From Candidatus Thioglobus sp. NP1 (lineage in GTDB: Bacteria; Pseudomonadota; Gammaproteobacteria; PS1; Pseudothioglobaceae), in assembly GCF_003326015.1 (NCBI RefSeq), contig NZ_CP023860.1:868001-932000 (forward strand): a stretch of 64,000 nucleotides of DNA, given 5' to 3'. How positions within the stretch are numbered: the first letter of the stretch is position 1; each line of letters begins with the position of its first letter. A model generated the notes under the pieces. It made no database searches and was not told the origin of the DNA. It saw only the letters and a program-made list of their open reading frames with translations. Of this stretch, positions 37,229 to 46,270 are shown piece after piece. Position numbers and translations under genes: made by a program.

Positions 37229-37414
37229 ATGGGATATTTTGCTGATTCTTTTACTGCTTTATACAATGCCGATGGATGGATGGATATGGGTATGTACATA
37301 GGTGCTGGTACTTCTGCACCTGGATGGTACACGCTGATTGCCTCGGTTATGTTGGTAGTGATTCTAGCTGTTGGAAATAAACAAGAGCAAGATCATTATG
37401 ATAAGCATAAGTAA
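37229..37414 (+). CDS. Tiny single-pass membrane protein linked to Amt
   Basis: The 61-residue protein has a Gly/Tyr/Trp-rich N-terminus (ADGWMDMGMYIGAGTSAPGWYT), one membrane helix (LIASVMLVVILAVG) and a charged tail. A strong AAGGAG ribosome site and the position between amt and its terminator show that the two are cotranscribed. No family is known to me. It may be a small Amt-associated subunit; alternatives are a stress peptide or an assembly factor. Confidence 0.75.
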   Translation: MGYFADSFTALYNADGWMDMGMYIGAGTSAPGWYTLIASVMLVVILAVGNKQEQDHYDKHK

Positions 37415-37433
37415 TTAAAAAGGAAGTAAAACT

Positions 37434-37467
37434 AAAAAGGGCGGTATGAAAATACCGCCCTTTTTTT
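37434..37467. terminator. Strong bidirectional intrinsic terminator
   Basis: A perfect 14-bp stem (arms 37434-37447 and 37452-37465, GC-rich core GGGCGGTAT) with a GAAA loop is followed by a run of T on the plus strand and, read on the minus strand, another U run. It ends the amt transcript and serves the converging sucAB transcript. Confidence 0.92.
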
Positions 37468-37478
37468 ATATACAAAAT

Positions 37479-38606
37479 TTAAACTTTAAGTAAAAGTCTT
37501 GCTGGATCCTCTAGAGCTTCTTTGATTGAGATAAGGAATTGCACCGCTTCCTTGCCATCAATAATTCTATGGTCATAGGATAGTGCTAGATACATCATTG
37601 GCCTGATAACGATCTCGCCATCAACGACAACTGCTCGATCTTGAGTTTTATGCATTCCTAGAATAGCGCTTTGAGGAGAGTTCAAGATTGGAGTTGATAG
37701 TAGTGAGCCAAAAACACCACCGTTTGAAATAGTAAAGGTACCTCCACTCATCTCATCAATTCCTAGGGTCCCATCCTGGGCTCTAATTGCATAGTCAACA
37801 ATTGATTTCTCAATATCATGCATTGCCATTTTATGAGCATCTCTTAGAACAGGAACAACAAGCCCACGATCTGAAGATACTGCTACAGAGACATCACAAT
37901 AAGCATGATAAACAATATCATCACCATCAAGATAAGCATTAACCGTTGGAAATTTTTTAAGAGACTCAACAGCAGCCTTAACAAAGAAGGACATAAATCC
38001 TAATTTGACATCATATTTCTTTTCAAAAGCTTCTTTAAAGCTCGATCTCATAGCTAGTATCTCACTCATATCAACTTCGTTGAATGTTGTAAGCATAGCT
38101 GTATTTTGGGTAGCAGAATGAAGTCTAGTGGCAATAGTTTTACGGATTCGAGTCATTGGAACTCTCTCTTCCATACGATCACCAGATAAAGGTACATTAT
38201 TATTAACTGCAGGAATTTTTAACTCTTCTTTAATGGGTTCAGGTGCAGCAACTTCTTCTATAGTTTCTTTAATAATTTCTTGAACAGATTCTTGTTTATG
38301 TGGAATAGGTTCTTCAGCTTTAACTTCCTTGACTTCATCTTTAGGTTCTTTCGTTACAGCAGTAGATTTGGCCTCATCATCTAAAAGTGCAAGAACCTGC
38401 TGCTCACCAACAGTCTCACCTTCTTTTGCTAAGATTTCAGTTAGGATGCCTGCTTCTTCAGCTGGAACTTCAAGAACCACTTTGTCTGTTTCAATCTCAA
38501 CAATGACATCATCAATTTCAACAAATTCACCCGGCTTTTTATGCCAAACAGCAACCGTAGCTTCACTTATAGATTCAGGAAGAATAGGTACTTTTACTTC
38601 TTTCAT
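37479..38606 (-). CDS. sucB: Dihydrolipoyl succinyltransferase (E2 of 2-oxoglutarate dehydrogenase) without PSBD
   Basis: This E2 subunit passes the succinyl group to CoA in the TCA cycle. The 375-residue protein has a lipoyl domain at 1-75 (lipoylated lysine in [11 protein letters not shown]), an acidic Glu/Lys/Pro linker (about 78-145), and the catalytic domain from about 150 to 375 with [13 protein letters not shown]. The peripheral subunit-binding domain that normally sits between lipoyl and catalytic domains (P..R..A.E.G.D...V.GTG..GR) is not visible, and the protein is correspondingly short. That domain docks E1/E3 in bacteria. It overlaps sucA by four bases. No lpdA follows. Confidence 0.93.
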   Translation of the reverse strand: MKEVKVPILPESISEATVAVWHKKPGEFVEIDDVIVEIETDKVVLEVPAEEAGILTEILAKEGETVGEQQVLALLDDEAKSTAVTKEPKDEVKEVKAEEPIPHKQESVQEIIKETIEEVAAPEPIKEELKIPAVNNNVPLSGDRMEERVPMTRIRKTIATRLHSATQNTAMLTTFNEVDMSEILAMRSSFKEAFEKKYDVKLGFMSFFVKAAVESLKKFPTVNAYLDGDDIVYHAYCDVSVAVSSDRGLVVPVLRDAHKMAMHDIEKSIVDYAIRAQDGTLGIDEMSGGTFTISNGGVFGSLLSTPILNSPQSAILGMHKTQDRAVVVDGEIVIRPMMYLALSYDHRIIDGKEAVQFLISIKEALEDPARLLLKV

Positions 38607-41299
38607 TTCTTAATACTCCTAACCGTATTTATCGCCTGTAAACCTAGTGCTTTTTCAATAATTTCACTTTGGTTAATGTTGTGTTGTCTAATACTTCCTT
38701 CAGCTGGAGCAGCATAAAGGTCTCTAGCAACAACATGAAGAGTTTGTCCTTTAATTATACTCTGCGTAAAATGATGTCTTGAGGCATACCATGCGCCCTG
38801 ATTAATAGGCTCTTCCTGAGTCCAAATAATATCTTTAGCCTTTGGATATTTTGCTAATTCAGTTTTTAAAGCATCATGTGGAAAAGGATAAAGCTGCTCT
38901 AATCTTAGAATAGCAACATTATTAATTTGATCATCTTGTCGTCGCGTTAATAGTTCGTAAAAGACTTTACCACTGCACATAATCACTCGGTCAACTTTTT
39001 CAGGTTTTATATTGTCATACTGCTCTTCATAAACATTTCTAAATTTACCTTCAGTAAATTTAAAAAGAGGCGATGCTGCAAGAGGGTTTCTTAATAAACT
39101 CTTTGGCGACATAATAATAAGAGGTGACCTAAATTTTCTTAAAACTTGACGTCTCAGTAAGTGAAATATTTGTGACGCAGTTGAGGGTACACAAACTTGC
39201 ATATTGTGACTAGCACAAAGCTGAAGAAATCTTTCAAGTCTTGCAGATGAGTGTTCAGGGCCTTGTCCCTCCAGTCCATGAGGAAGAAGCATTACTAGAT
39301 TTGATAAGCGACCCCATTTAGCTTCAGCTGAGGCAATAAATTGATCAATAATTGCTTGCGCACCATTAACAAAATCACCAAACTGAGCTTCCCATACAAC
39401 GAGTGATTCAGGGTTTGCAGTAGCGTAACCGTATTCAAAACCAAGGGCAGCTTCCTCAGATAAAATAGAGTCAAATATCTGCACTCTTCCTTGCTTTTCA
39501 CTAATATTTTGAAGTGGTGTGTAGTCTTCATTAATCAGCTGATTATGCAGAACTGCATTGCGGTGAAAAAAAGTACCTCTTCCAGTATCCTGACCGGTAA
39601 GTCTTATAGAAGTACCGAACTCTGTAAGACTTGCAAAAGCTAAAGTTTCAGCAAATCCCCAATCAGCATTTATTTTGCCATCAGCCATTTTTTGTCGCTC
39701 TGTTAACATTTTTTTAACACGAGAATGAATTTCAAATCCTTCAGGAATTTTTTGCAATTTTTTGTTTAAATCTTTTATGTGTTTTTTACTAATTGCTGAC
39801 TCATATGGTTCATGCCAACTAGTATCAAAGTAATCCTCCCATAACATTTCCCAAGCTCTTTTATTTTTTGGTTTGATAATGTTATAGGCTACCCTTTGAC
39901 CATCTTTTAGTTCTTGGCGATAATCACTTATCATGCCGTCAACCTCACTTTGTTTTATGACTCCTTGCTTCATAAGCGTAGAAGCATAATTAGCTCTTGT
40001 AGTAGGTTTTTTTCGAATTGCTTCATACATTAAAGGTTGGGTAACTGCAGGCTCATCAGCTTCATTATGTCCATGTCTTCGATAGCACATCAAGTCTATC
40101 ACCACATCTTTTTTGTATCGCATACGGTAATCAAGTGCTAATCGAGTAATAAAACTAACCATTTCTGGATCTTCAGCGTTGACATGAAATACTGGAGCAT
40201 TAATCATCTTGACGACATCAGTACAGTAGTCTGTAGATCTTGCATCATTTTGTTTTGAGGTTGTAAATCCAATCTGGTTATTAATAATAATGTGAACAGT
40301 ACCCATTGTTCTATAGCCTCTAGACTGAGACATATTTAATGTTTCCATGACAATTCCTTGTCCCGAAAAAGCAGCGTCACCATGAATAAGTACAGGTAAT
40401 ATTTGTTGACGATTAGCATCTTCAATTTTGTCCTGGTGATAACGTGCATAACCCTCAATGACAGGATTAACTAGCTCAAGATGAGAGGGGTTAAACATAA
40501 GGGCAAGATGCACATAATTTTTATCAGTTTTAATATCTGATGAAAATCCTTGATGGTACTTAACATCGCCAGTTTGTTTTTTAGTAAGTCCTAAGTCACC
40601 AGCAAATTCTTGAAAGAGTTTTTCAGCTCGCTTGCCCATGATGTTAATTAAAACATTAAGGCGTCCTCGATGAGCCATTCCAAGACATATCCTCTTCATT
40701 TGGTGCTCACCAGAATGCTCAATCAATATATTAAGAAGTGGAATTAATGTGTCACTTCCTTCTAAGGAAAAACGTTTTTGACCAACATATTTATTATGCA
40801 GAAATTTTTCGAAAACCTCAGCAGCAGTTAATCTTTGTAGTAACCATTTCTTATATTCAGCTGAATTTTCTTTTTCAAGAGACATGGTTTCAACTTTAGT
40901 CTGAATCCACTTCCTCTCTTCAAGATTAGGAATGTGCATGTATTCAACACCAAGGCTACTGCAATAAGTTTTATTTAGAGAAGTAAAGAGATCTCGTAAA
41001 GTATTACAATTTGGCCCTTGATAAGAACCCATATCAAAATTTTTATCAAGATCAGCTTCACTCAAACCAAATTCTTCAAGAGTAAACGGCGGCGTTGAAT
41101 GGTGTCTTGGCCTTTCTAAGGGGTCTAGTTTTGCTCTCAGATGGCCTGAGAATCGAAAAGCATAAATTAAACGAAGGACCCCGAGTTGGGCAGCGCTTTG
41201 ACTAGATTTATTTGAGCTCGTTGAAGACTCAAAATTATTTTCACCATAACTAATAAAGCGACTTACAACATCATCGTGTGAACTAGAATTGTTATTCAT
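38603..41299 (-). CDS. sucA: 2-oxoglutarate dehydrogenase E1
   Basis: E1 decarboxylates 2-oxoglutarate with thiamine diphosphate. The 898-residue protein has [21 protein letters not shown], the thiamine-binding GDAAFSGQG and downstream [17 protein letters not shown] and [14 protein letters not shown]-terminal transketolase-like half follows with [14 protein letters not shown]. The N-terminal 37 residues are Ser/Asn-rich and do not contain the E2-docking motif of bacterial E1 proteins (LSGAN..YIE..Y..WL.DP.SVD..WR..F). An in-frame stop lies just upstream of the ATG, so the start is not mis-set. It is coupled to sucB as ATGA. Confidence 0.95.
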   Translation of the reverse strand: MNNNSSSHDDVVSRFISYGENNFESSTSSNKSSQSAAQLGVLRLIYAFRFSGHLRAKLDPLERPRHHSTPPFTLEEFGLSEADLDKNFDMGSYQGPNCNTLRDLFTSLNKTYCSSLGVEYMHIPNLEERKWIQTKVETMSLEKENSAEYKKWLLQRLTAAEVFEKFLHNKYVGQKRFSLEGSDTLIPLLNILIEHSGEHQMKRICLGMAHRGRLNVLINIMGKRAEKLFQEFAGDLGLTKKQTGDVKYHQGFSSDIKTDKNYVHLALMFNPSHLELVNPVIEGYARYHQDKIEDANRQQILPVLIHGDAAFSGQGIVMETLNMSQSRGYRTMGTVHIIINNQIGFTTSKQNDARSTDYCTDVVKMINAPVFHVNAEDPEMVSFITRLALDYRMRYKKDVVIDLMCYRRHGHNEADEPAVTQPLMYEAIRKKPTTRANYASTLMKQGVIKQSEVDGMISDYRQELKDGQRVAYNIIKPKNKRAWEMLWEDYFDTSWHEPYESAISKKHIKDLNKKLQKIPEGFEIHSRVKKMLTERQKMADGKINADWGFAETLAFASLTEFGTSIRLTGQDTGRGTFFHRNAVLHNQLINEDYTPLQNISEKQGRVQIFDSILSEEAALGFEYGYATANPESLVVWEAQFGDFVNGAQAIIDQFIASAEAKWGRLSNLVMLLPHGLEGQGPEHSSARLERFLQLCASHNMQVCVPSTASQIFHLLRRQVLRKFRSPLIIMSPKSLLRNPLAASPLFKFTEGKFRNVYEEQYDNIKPEKVDRVIMCSGKVFYELLTRRQDDQINNVAILRLEQLYPFPHDALKTELAKYPKAKDIIWTQEEPINQGAWYASRHHFTQSIIKGQTLHVVARDLYAAPAEGSIRQHNINQSEIIEKALGLQAINTVRSIKK

Positions 41300-41527
41300 T
41301 ATTAAAAGAGATTAATGATAAAAAGAATTGCTGATTTGAAGGTTTAATAAAGTGACAAAAGTCGACTATATTGCTAGGAGCTTGAAGGCAATTTTGTACT
41401 TTCTTTGTTATCAAAATGTTCACAATTTGTGAGTTATGATTTTCAACTTGAGATTATATAGGGATTGGTATCTAGAAGTAATTAATTATTGAAATTAATC
41501 GCTATAAAAATTTAAATAAGGTTTAGA
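41300..41527. other. Divergent promoter region between sucA and bmt
   Basis: AT-rich sequence without a convincing gene. It must hold the sucA promoter on the minus strand, but no element close to consensus could be assigned. The bmt promoter and leader follow and are listed separately. Confidence 0.5.
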
Positions 41528-41556
41528 TTGAACCTTGTTTGCAACCAATGTATACT
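41528..41556 (+). promoter_or_regulatory. Sigma-70 promoter of bmt
   Basis: TTGAAC at 41528-41533 and TATACT at 41551-41556, spaced by 17 bases, with TG just before the -10. Transcription would start near 41563, giving a leader of about 95 bases before the bmt ATG. Confidence 0.75.
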
Positions 41557-41576
41557 TACATTAATAATTAAAGGAA

Positions 41577-41657
41577 TAGTTCACCTTACGAACTGGGCGG
41601 TTGACCTATATTGTATGCCCTGGGATTTCCCTAAATTACTCAAAAAAGGAGCAAGTA
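41577..41657 (+). promoter_or_regulatory. Candidate SAM-II/SAM-V-type riboswitch in the bmt leader
   Basis: The leader holds a GGGC/GCCC stem (41595-41598 with 41617-41620) whose 18-base loop contains ACCTATATTG. Three bases of that loop (CCT, 41605-41607) can pair with AGG at 41647-41649, which is part of the ribosome site AGGAG. An A-rich strand lies just before it. The same plan, with a hairpin loop carrying UAUUG and a pseudoknot to a 3' purine-rich strand after A-rich linkers, is that of SAM-II and its marine relative SAM-V. These turn off methionine genes when SAM is high. The downstream gene makes methionine from homocysteine. A GTTC/GAAC hairpin precedes it. I fitted this by eye only. 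Confidence 0.5.
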
Positions 41658-42722
41658 ATGCCCCCTAAATATAAAAAATTTAAAACCTTATCTAGAGGTA
41701 GTTCTTCGAATAATTTTCATAAACTTTTACAGCTGAAGAATCATATTCTTGCTGATGGTGCGACTGGGACTAATCTATTTGATATGGGGCTTGAGACTGG
41801 AAATCCACCAGAACCCTGGAATTTATTTCATAAAGAGAAGATACGTTCTTTACATCAGGGTTTTGTTAATGCTGGCTCAGATTTGTTCCTAACAAATAGT
41901 TTTGGTGGAACATCATTTAGGCTGAAATTACATAATCATGAAAATAAAGTTTTTGAATTCAATAAGGCTGCTGGCATTATTGCTCGAGAAGTTGCAGATA
42001 AAGCAGAACGATTAGTAGTTGTTGCAGGCTCAATGGGTCCAACAGGAGAAATGATTGAACCCCATGGTTTGATGACCTCCAAAGATGCAACAACAGCATT
42101 TAAGGCTCAAGCTGAGGGTTTAGTTGAGGGAGGTGTTGATGTGTTGTGGTTAGAAACTATGTACTCGATGGAGGAGTTAGAAGCTGCATTTGATGCAATT
42201 AAAGACTTTGGACTGCCAATTTGTGCAACGATGAGTTTTGATACTGCCGGTAAAACAATGATGGGAATTACTCCAAAAAATCTTGCTAGAAAATCTCAAG
42301 ATTTAGAATTAGCAGGATTTGGTGCTAATTGTGGAATTGGTGCTGCTGATCTTATTGCAACAATTAATGGTATAACTCAAAATGTAGACTCAAAGACAGT
42401 AGTTATTGCAAAAGCTAATTGTGGTATACCTGAATTTCATGATGGCAATATCCGCTACTCTGGGACTGAAAATCTGATGTCAAAATATGTAAAAATTGCA
42501 ATGGATTCTGGGGCAAAAATTATTGGTGGTTGTTGTGGAACAACTTTCAATCATATCAAAGCAATGCGAGAAGCCATGGACAATCATAAGGTCGCCTCTT
42601 TACCTACTCTAACTCAAATTGAAAGTAGGGTAGGACCATTATCAAAAGGATCTAAGGCTATTTTAAAGGATGATGATTCAATTCCAACTAGGCAAAGAAG
42701 AAGTCGAAGGAATAGGATATAA
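41658..42722 (+). CDS. bmt: Betaine-homocysteine S-methyltransferase
   Basis: This zinc enzyme moves a methyl group from glycine betaine to homocysteine, making methionine and dimethylglycine. The 354-residue protein has LADGATGTNLFDMGL, TNSFGGTSFRLKLH, GSMGPTGEM, TMSFDTAGKTMMG, and the zinc ligands in GANCG and GGCCGTT. These match alphaproteobacterial-type Bmt, not the B12-dependent enzyme. The start is the ATG at 41658 after AGGAG; earlier in-frame starts fall in the riboswitch candidate. A short basic tail ends the protein. It heads the methylated-amine island. Confidence 0.87.
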   Translation: MPPKYKKFKTLSRGSSSNNFHKLLQLKNHILADGATGTNLFDMGLETGNPPEPWNLFHKEKIRSLHQGFVNAGSDLFLTNSFGGTSFRLKLHNHENKVFEFNKAAGIIAREVADKAERLVVVAGSMGPTGEMIEPHGLMTSKDATTAFKAQAEGLVEGGVDVLWLETMYSMEELEAAFDAIKDFGLPICATMSFDTAGKTMMGITPKNLARKSQDLELAGFGANCGIGAADLIATINGITQNVDSKTVVIAKANCGIPEFHDGNIRYSGTENLMSKYVKIAMDSGAKIIGGCCGTTFNHIKAMREAMDNHKVASLPTLTQIESRVGPLSKGSKAILKDDDSIPTRQRRSRRNRI

Positions 42723-42810
42723 AATTAATTTAATTTAATTTTTTAAGTTTTATGTTAGTATAAATTTCTTGATAATATATATTTTTTTATTCTTAGTAAA
42801 TAATTGATTG

Positions 42811-43461
42811 ATGGTTTCAAATTCGGATATTACGCATAAAAAGAAAGGCGTATCAATAATAAATAAGGAGCTTCCAAGATTTGGAAGTGATAAGCAATTA
42901 GAGGCCTCAATTGGTAAGCAAGTTCGTCTTGCACGAAAAAGTGCGGGGGTTACTCTTCAGCAACTCTCAAATCAATCATTATTATCGGTAAGTATGATTT
43001 CAAAGATTGAGAATGGTCAAATTAGTGCTTCGCTAAAAACCATTCAACAGATTTGTCATGCTCTAAATATTTCAATTACTTCATTATTTAAACAACACGA
43101 CAAAGATGTTGAGCCAACATTTGTTAAATCAGGAGATGGCTTAACAATTGAGAGAGCTGGCTCAGATGAAAGCCGCCATTATCAACTTTTGGGACATACA
43201 GTTGGTGGATCTCTTAATGTTGAGCCATGTCTTATTACGGTTTCCTCAAGGGATTATGATTTTCCTGAATTCCAACACAAGGGCGTTGAGTTTATTTATA
43301 TGCTTAAAGGTAAGATGGATTACTATTATGGAACTAAGGTTTACCATTTTAAGAAAGGTGACTCAATATACTTCGATGCTGATAAACCCCATGGCCCAAA
43401 AAAAATAATTACTGATGAATGTCAATTTTTAACGGTAATTTGTTCTAATAATTCTGACTAA
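42811..43461 (+). CDS. XRE-family regulator with C-terminal cupin
   Basis: The 216-residue protein has an N-terminal helix-turn-helix (about 34-92, VRLARKSAGVTLQQLSNQSLLSVSMISKIENGQ) and a C-terminal cupin (about 120-210) with PEFQHKGVEFIYMLKGKMDYYYG. This HTH-cupin layout is typical of regulators that sense small amines or carboxylates. Position between bmt and gmaS suggests it controls the methylamine genes. An ATG at 42811 is preferred to an in-frame TTG one codon earlier. The ligand is unknown. Confidence 0.85.
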   Translation: MVSNSDITHKKKGVSIINKELPRFGSDKQLEASIGKQVRLARKSAGVTLQQLSNQSLLSVSMISKIENGQISASLKTIQQICHALNISITSLFKQHDKDVEPTFVKSGDGLTIERAGSDESRHYQLLGHTVGGSLNVEPCLITVSSRDYDFPEFQHKGVEFIYMLKGKMDYYYGTKVYHFKKGDSIYFDADKPHGPKKIITDECQFLTVICSNNSD

Positions 43462-43780
43462 TTTTCTCTTATTTTAGACCTCAATATTTTCATTAAATGT
43501 GCTGAAAATTCGCCTTTTATTTAATTTCTTAGAGGTAAAAAAAATTTATTGACAATGGAATATCATTAGGCGTATACTCGCGTAGAGTTTGTTGCAACAT
43601 TGGTTTTTTCGGAGTCAAAAAGGACCATAAAGGATTATCTTTGTTTAGCCTATCCATTTTGTATAGCAATAAATTTACTAATGTGCTTTTTTTGTTTTTG
43701 ATTTCATAATAAAGCAGAACAAAGTCATATAGGGGGCAAATCTTTAAAAAAGATTTTTTTATTTTTTTCGGAGAGATTAA
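43462..43780 (+). promoter_or_regulatory. gmaS promoter and long leader
   Basis: A good sigma-70 promoter is present: TTGACA at 43549-43554, 18 bases, TATACT at 43573-43578. A leader of about 195 bases follows before the gmaS ATG. The sequence TTTTTTCGGAG occurs twice, at 43604-43614 and at 43763-43773. The second copy contains the ribosome site GGAG just before the start. Near its end lies an intrinsic-terminator-like hairpin, listed separately. No leader peptide with a convincing start could be found. Nothing gene-like is seen in 43462-43548. Confidence 0.7.
43738..43768 (+). terminator. Attenuator-like hairpin in the gmaS leader
   Basis: AAATCTTT at 43738-43745 pairs with AAAGATTT at 43749-43756, with a three-base loop and a T-rich run after it. 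It lies 12 bases before the gmaS start codon, where it could stop transcription or hide the ribosome site. The stem is AT-rich, so on its own it is weak. Confidence 0.5.
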
Positions 43781-45259
43781 ATGACAGATTTAGAACTTCA
43801 CGTTAATGAACCTGGACGCGATAAGCTTGTAAAACAAGTTAAAGATAAGATCGAAGCGTTGGGTGTTACATATGTATATTATCAATTTGTATCAGTCACT
43901 GGTCGTATTGTTGGTAAGGGTATTCCTGCAAGACATTGGGAAAGATTAGCTGAAAAAGGCTTTCAATTAGTTTACGGATCAACTGCAAATCTATTTGTTG
44001 ATCGTCATGGCGATTATATTGGTTACGGACCAGAATCTTCAGAGCTTGTTGGTATTCCAGATCCTGATACTTTTTGTCAGCTTCCATGGGATAAGAGAGT
44101 AGCCCGTGTTTTTTGTCGACTATATAGAAATCGCGAAGAGCGCGAAAACCCAGGACAAGCTTTGACATCAGATTGTCGAGGTAACCTTTATAGACAACAT
44201 AAAGAATTCCAAGATCAGTATGGACTTGATATGCGTTGTGGAACAGAGCCTGAAATGATGTGGCTAAAGCGTGGCGAAAATGGTGGAACAGATGGTGGTG
44301 TTACAAAACCAAACTGTTACCATATTGATCAGTTTGAAGAGTTACGACCTGTCTTTATGAAAGTTATTGAATATTCTGAGCAAATGGGACTTGATATTAT
44401 TCAAGGCGATCATGAAGATGCTCCAGGACAATTAGAGCTTAATACGCAGTTTGATGATGTACTCAGAAATGCAGACCGTCTAACAACTTACCGTCAAATT
44501 TGTGCTCAAGTTGCTCGTGAGTTTGGGTTACTTGCTTGTTTTATGAGTAAACCTTTTATGGGTGTATCAGCTTCAGGCTGTCACCACAATATGTCTTTAT
44601 GGAAAGGTGGTAAGGATGTCTTTCATCCAGAAATTGCCACTGGTGATGGTGAACTTCCAGGAATGCCTGGGTGCTTTACCTATAAAGAAGGTGGTGAAAA
44701 TACATTTATGCCTGATCCATCAATAGATGAAAAAATGCCAGGTCCAATTGGGCTTCAATCAATTGGTGGTGTAATTAAACATTTACCAGCTTTGACTTCA
44801 ATTGGCTCTTCAACGGTTAATTCATATCGTCGTTTATGGGATACCGGTTTTTGGGCGCCAATTTTTGCAGATTGGGGTTATCAAAATAGAACTTGTGCAC
44901 TTCGTGTGTCTGCTCCTGGTCGCTTTGAGTACCGCTCGGTAGACTCAATGGTTAATCCATATTTAATGGGTTCTGCACTTCTAAAGGCAATGGGTGATGG
45001 TATTGATAATAATCTTGAAGCTGGAGAGCCTGAAGAGCGCAATATCTACGAAGCAATGGAAGCGGGTAAACAAGTTACTAAACTTCCTATGTCTCTTGGT
45101 GAGGCTCTTAATGAGCTTGATAATGACGATGTTATTAAATCATCTATGCCAAATGAGATGTATAAGGTTTTTCATCATTATAAGACTGATGAATGGGAAA
45201 AATTTAATGCCACAGTTACAGACTGGGATACAAGTACGTATTTGGATTGCTTGCCATAG
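43781..45259 (+). CDS. gmaS: Gamma-glutamylmethylamide synthetase (glutamine-synthetase family)
   Basis: GmaS joins methylamine to the gamma-carboxyl of glutamate using ATP, the first step of the N-methylglutamate pathway. The 492-residue protein has glutamine-synthetase active-site blocks: CGTEPEMMW, HEDAPGQLELN, SGCHHNMSLW, NSYRRLW, NRTCALRV and RFEYRSVDSMVNPYL. It belongs to the GlnT-like branch. Plain glutamine synthetase is an alternative, but the following mgsABC-type genes make GmaS more likely. It is longer than many GmaS proteins (about 440). It has its own promoter and is followed by a terminator hairpin. Confidence 0.82.
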   Translation: MTDLELHVNEPGRDKLVKQVKDKIEALGVTYVYYQFVSVTGRIVGKGIPARHWERLAEKGFQLVYGSTANLFVDRHGDYIGYGPESSELVGIPDPDTFCQLPWDKRVARVFCRLYRNREERENPGQALTSDCRGNLYRQHKEFQDQYGLDMRCGTEPEMMWLKRGENGGTDGGVTKPNCYHIDQFEELRPVFMKVIEYSEQMGLDIIQGDHEDAPGQLELNTQFDDVLRNADRLTTYRQICAQVAREFGLLACFMSKPFMGVSASGCHHNMSLWKGGKDVFHPEIATGDGELPGMPGCFTYKEGGENTFMPDPSIDEKMPGPIGLQSIGGVIKHLPALTSIGSSTVNSYRRLWDTGFWAPIFADWGYQNRTCALRVSAPGRFEYRSVDSMVNPYLMGSALLKAMGDGIDNNLEAGEPEERNIYEAMEAGKQVTKLPMSLGEALNELDNDDVIKSSMPNEMYKVFHHYKTDEWEKFNATVTDWDTSTYLDCLP

Positions 45260-45286
45260 GCTAGCTTCATTTAGGTTTTTTTGGAA

Positions 45287-45313
45287 TGCCCACCTTTAGG
45301 TGGGCAATTTTTA
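45287..45313 (+). terminator. Intrinsic terminator after gmaS
   Basis: TGCCCACC pairs with GGTGGGCA around a TTTA loop (45287-45306), followed by ATTTTTAG. It lies between gmaS and mgsA, so gmaS transcripts may end here or partly read through, giving more gmaS than mgs RNA. Confidence 0.75.
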
Positions 45314-45331
45314 GTAAAGGGAGATTAGTTT

Positions 45332-46270
45332 ATGTGCGGAATAGCAGGTATTATTCATAGAAATGCTAGCAAAGATGAAAACATTGGTGGACAAATGACA
45401 TCGATGCTTCAAGCCTTAAAACATAGAGGGCCAGACTCAACGGGCTACGCTGTTTATGGTGAAGATAATGGTAATCAGGTTGTAAGATTTAAGGTTGCAG
45501 AGGGAGCAGAACTAGAAGGTAGTTTTGATATCCATGCTCAGATTGAAGAGAGGATTAAGTTAGTCAATTCTCGTCTTACAGATCTTGGTGCTAAGGTTGT
45601 AAAAAAAGATAGTGCAAACGAGTACTCTCATCGCTATGAGATTCAATTTTCAGGTGACATGAAAAAGTTAGCTGACTTTGTTGAGGATATTGAAGGTGTT
45701 GAAATCTTATCAATAGGAAACTCACTTGAATTGATTAAGGATCTTGGTGATGCTTCGGTTGTATCAAAACAGTATGGTCTTGATAATTTTAATGGTACTC
45801 ATGCGATTGGACACACAAGGATGGCAACTGAGTCAGACGTAGATATTCGTTCTGCTCACCCTTACTGGGCATATCCTTTTAGTGATGTTGCTGTTGTTCA
45901 TAATGGGCAGTTGACAAACTATTGGACAAATAGACGTGCTTTAGAGCTTAAAGGTCATCGTTTTTCTTCAAACTGTGACTCCGAATTAATTGCAGTTTAT
46001 ATTGCAGATAGAATGAGTCAAGGCTCAGATCTTGAAACTGCTATGAAGGATTCTGTTGAATATTTAGATGGTGTTTTCACCTATTTAGTAGCTACAAAAG
46101 ATCAACTTGGAATGGCCAAAGACGTTATGGCTGCTAAACCAATGGTTGTTTATGAGAGTGACGATATGATTGCGCTTGCTTCAGAGGAAGTAGCAATTAG
46201 AACTTTGTTTGATCATCGAATTGAAACATTTGACCCATATCACGGAGAGGTAAAAGTATGGCAGAACTAA
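45332..46270 (+). CDS. mgsA: N-methylglutamate synthase subunit A (class II amidotransferase)
   Basis: The protein starts MCGIAGIIHR, with the N-terminal nucleophile cysteine of class II glutamine amidotransferases. It keeps KHRGPDSTGYAV, GHTRMATES and AVVHNGQLTNY. In N-methylglutamate synthase this subunit frees methylamine from gamma-glutamylmethylamide and passes it to the FMN subunit. The 312-residue length suits MgsA. A good AAAGGGAG ribosome site precedes it, and its end overlaps mgsB by 13 bases. Confidence 0.85.
   Translation: MCGIAGIIHRNASKDENIGGQMTSMLQALKHRGPDSTGYAVYGEDNGNQVVRFKVAEGAELEGSFDIHAQIEERIKLVNSRLTDLGAKVVKKDSANEYSHRYEIQFSGDMKKLADFVEDIEGVEILSIGNSLELIKDLGDASVVSKQYGLDNFNGTHAIGHTRMATESDVDIRSAHPYWAYPFSDVAVVHNGQLTNYWTNRRALELKGHRFSSNCDSELIAVYIADRMSQGSDLETAMKDSVEYLDGVFTYLVATKDQLGMAKDVMAAKPMVVYESDDMIALASEEVAIRTLFDHRIETFDPYHGEVKVWQN

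Noticed and set aside
41601-41657. Longer N-terminus for the homocysteine methyltransferase
   Set aside because: The added residues are not like the family, and the ATG at 41658 has its own AGGAG; the region is better explained as a leader RNA.
43579-43780. Glutamine riboswitch in the gmaS leader
   Set aside because: The conserved GACGGAAGUAGG and GAAGGAACGC blocks I would expect are not present.
43781-45259. Call as the main glutamine synthetase GlnA
   Set aside because: Motifs are of the GlnT/GmaS branch, and the downstream mgsABC genes point to gamma-glutamylmethylamide.
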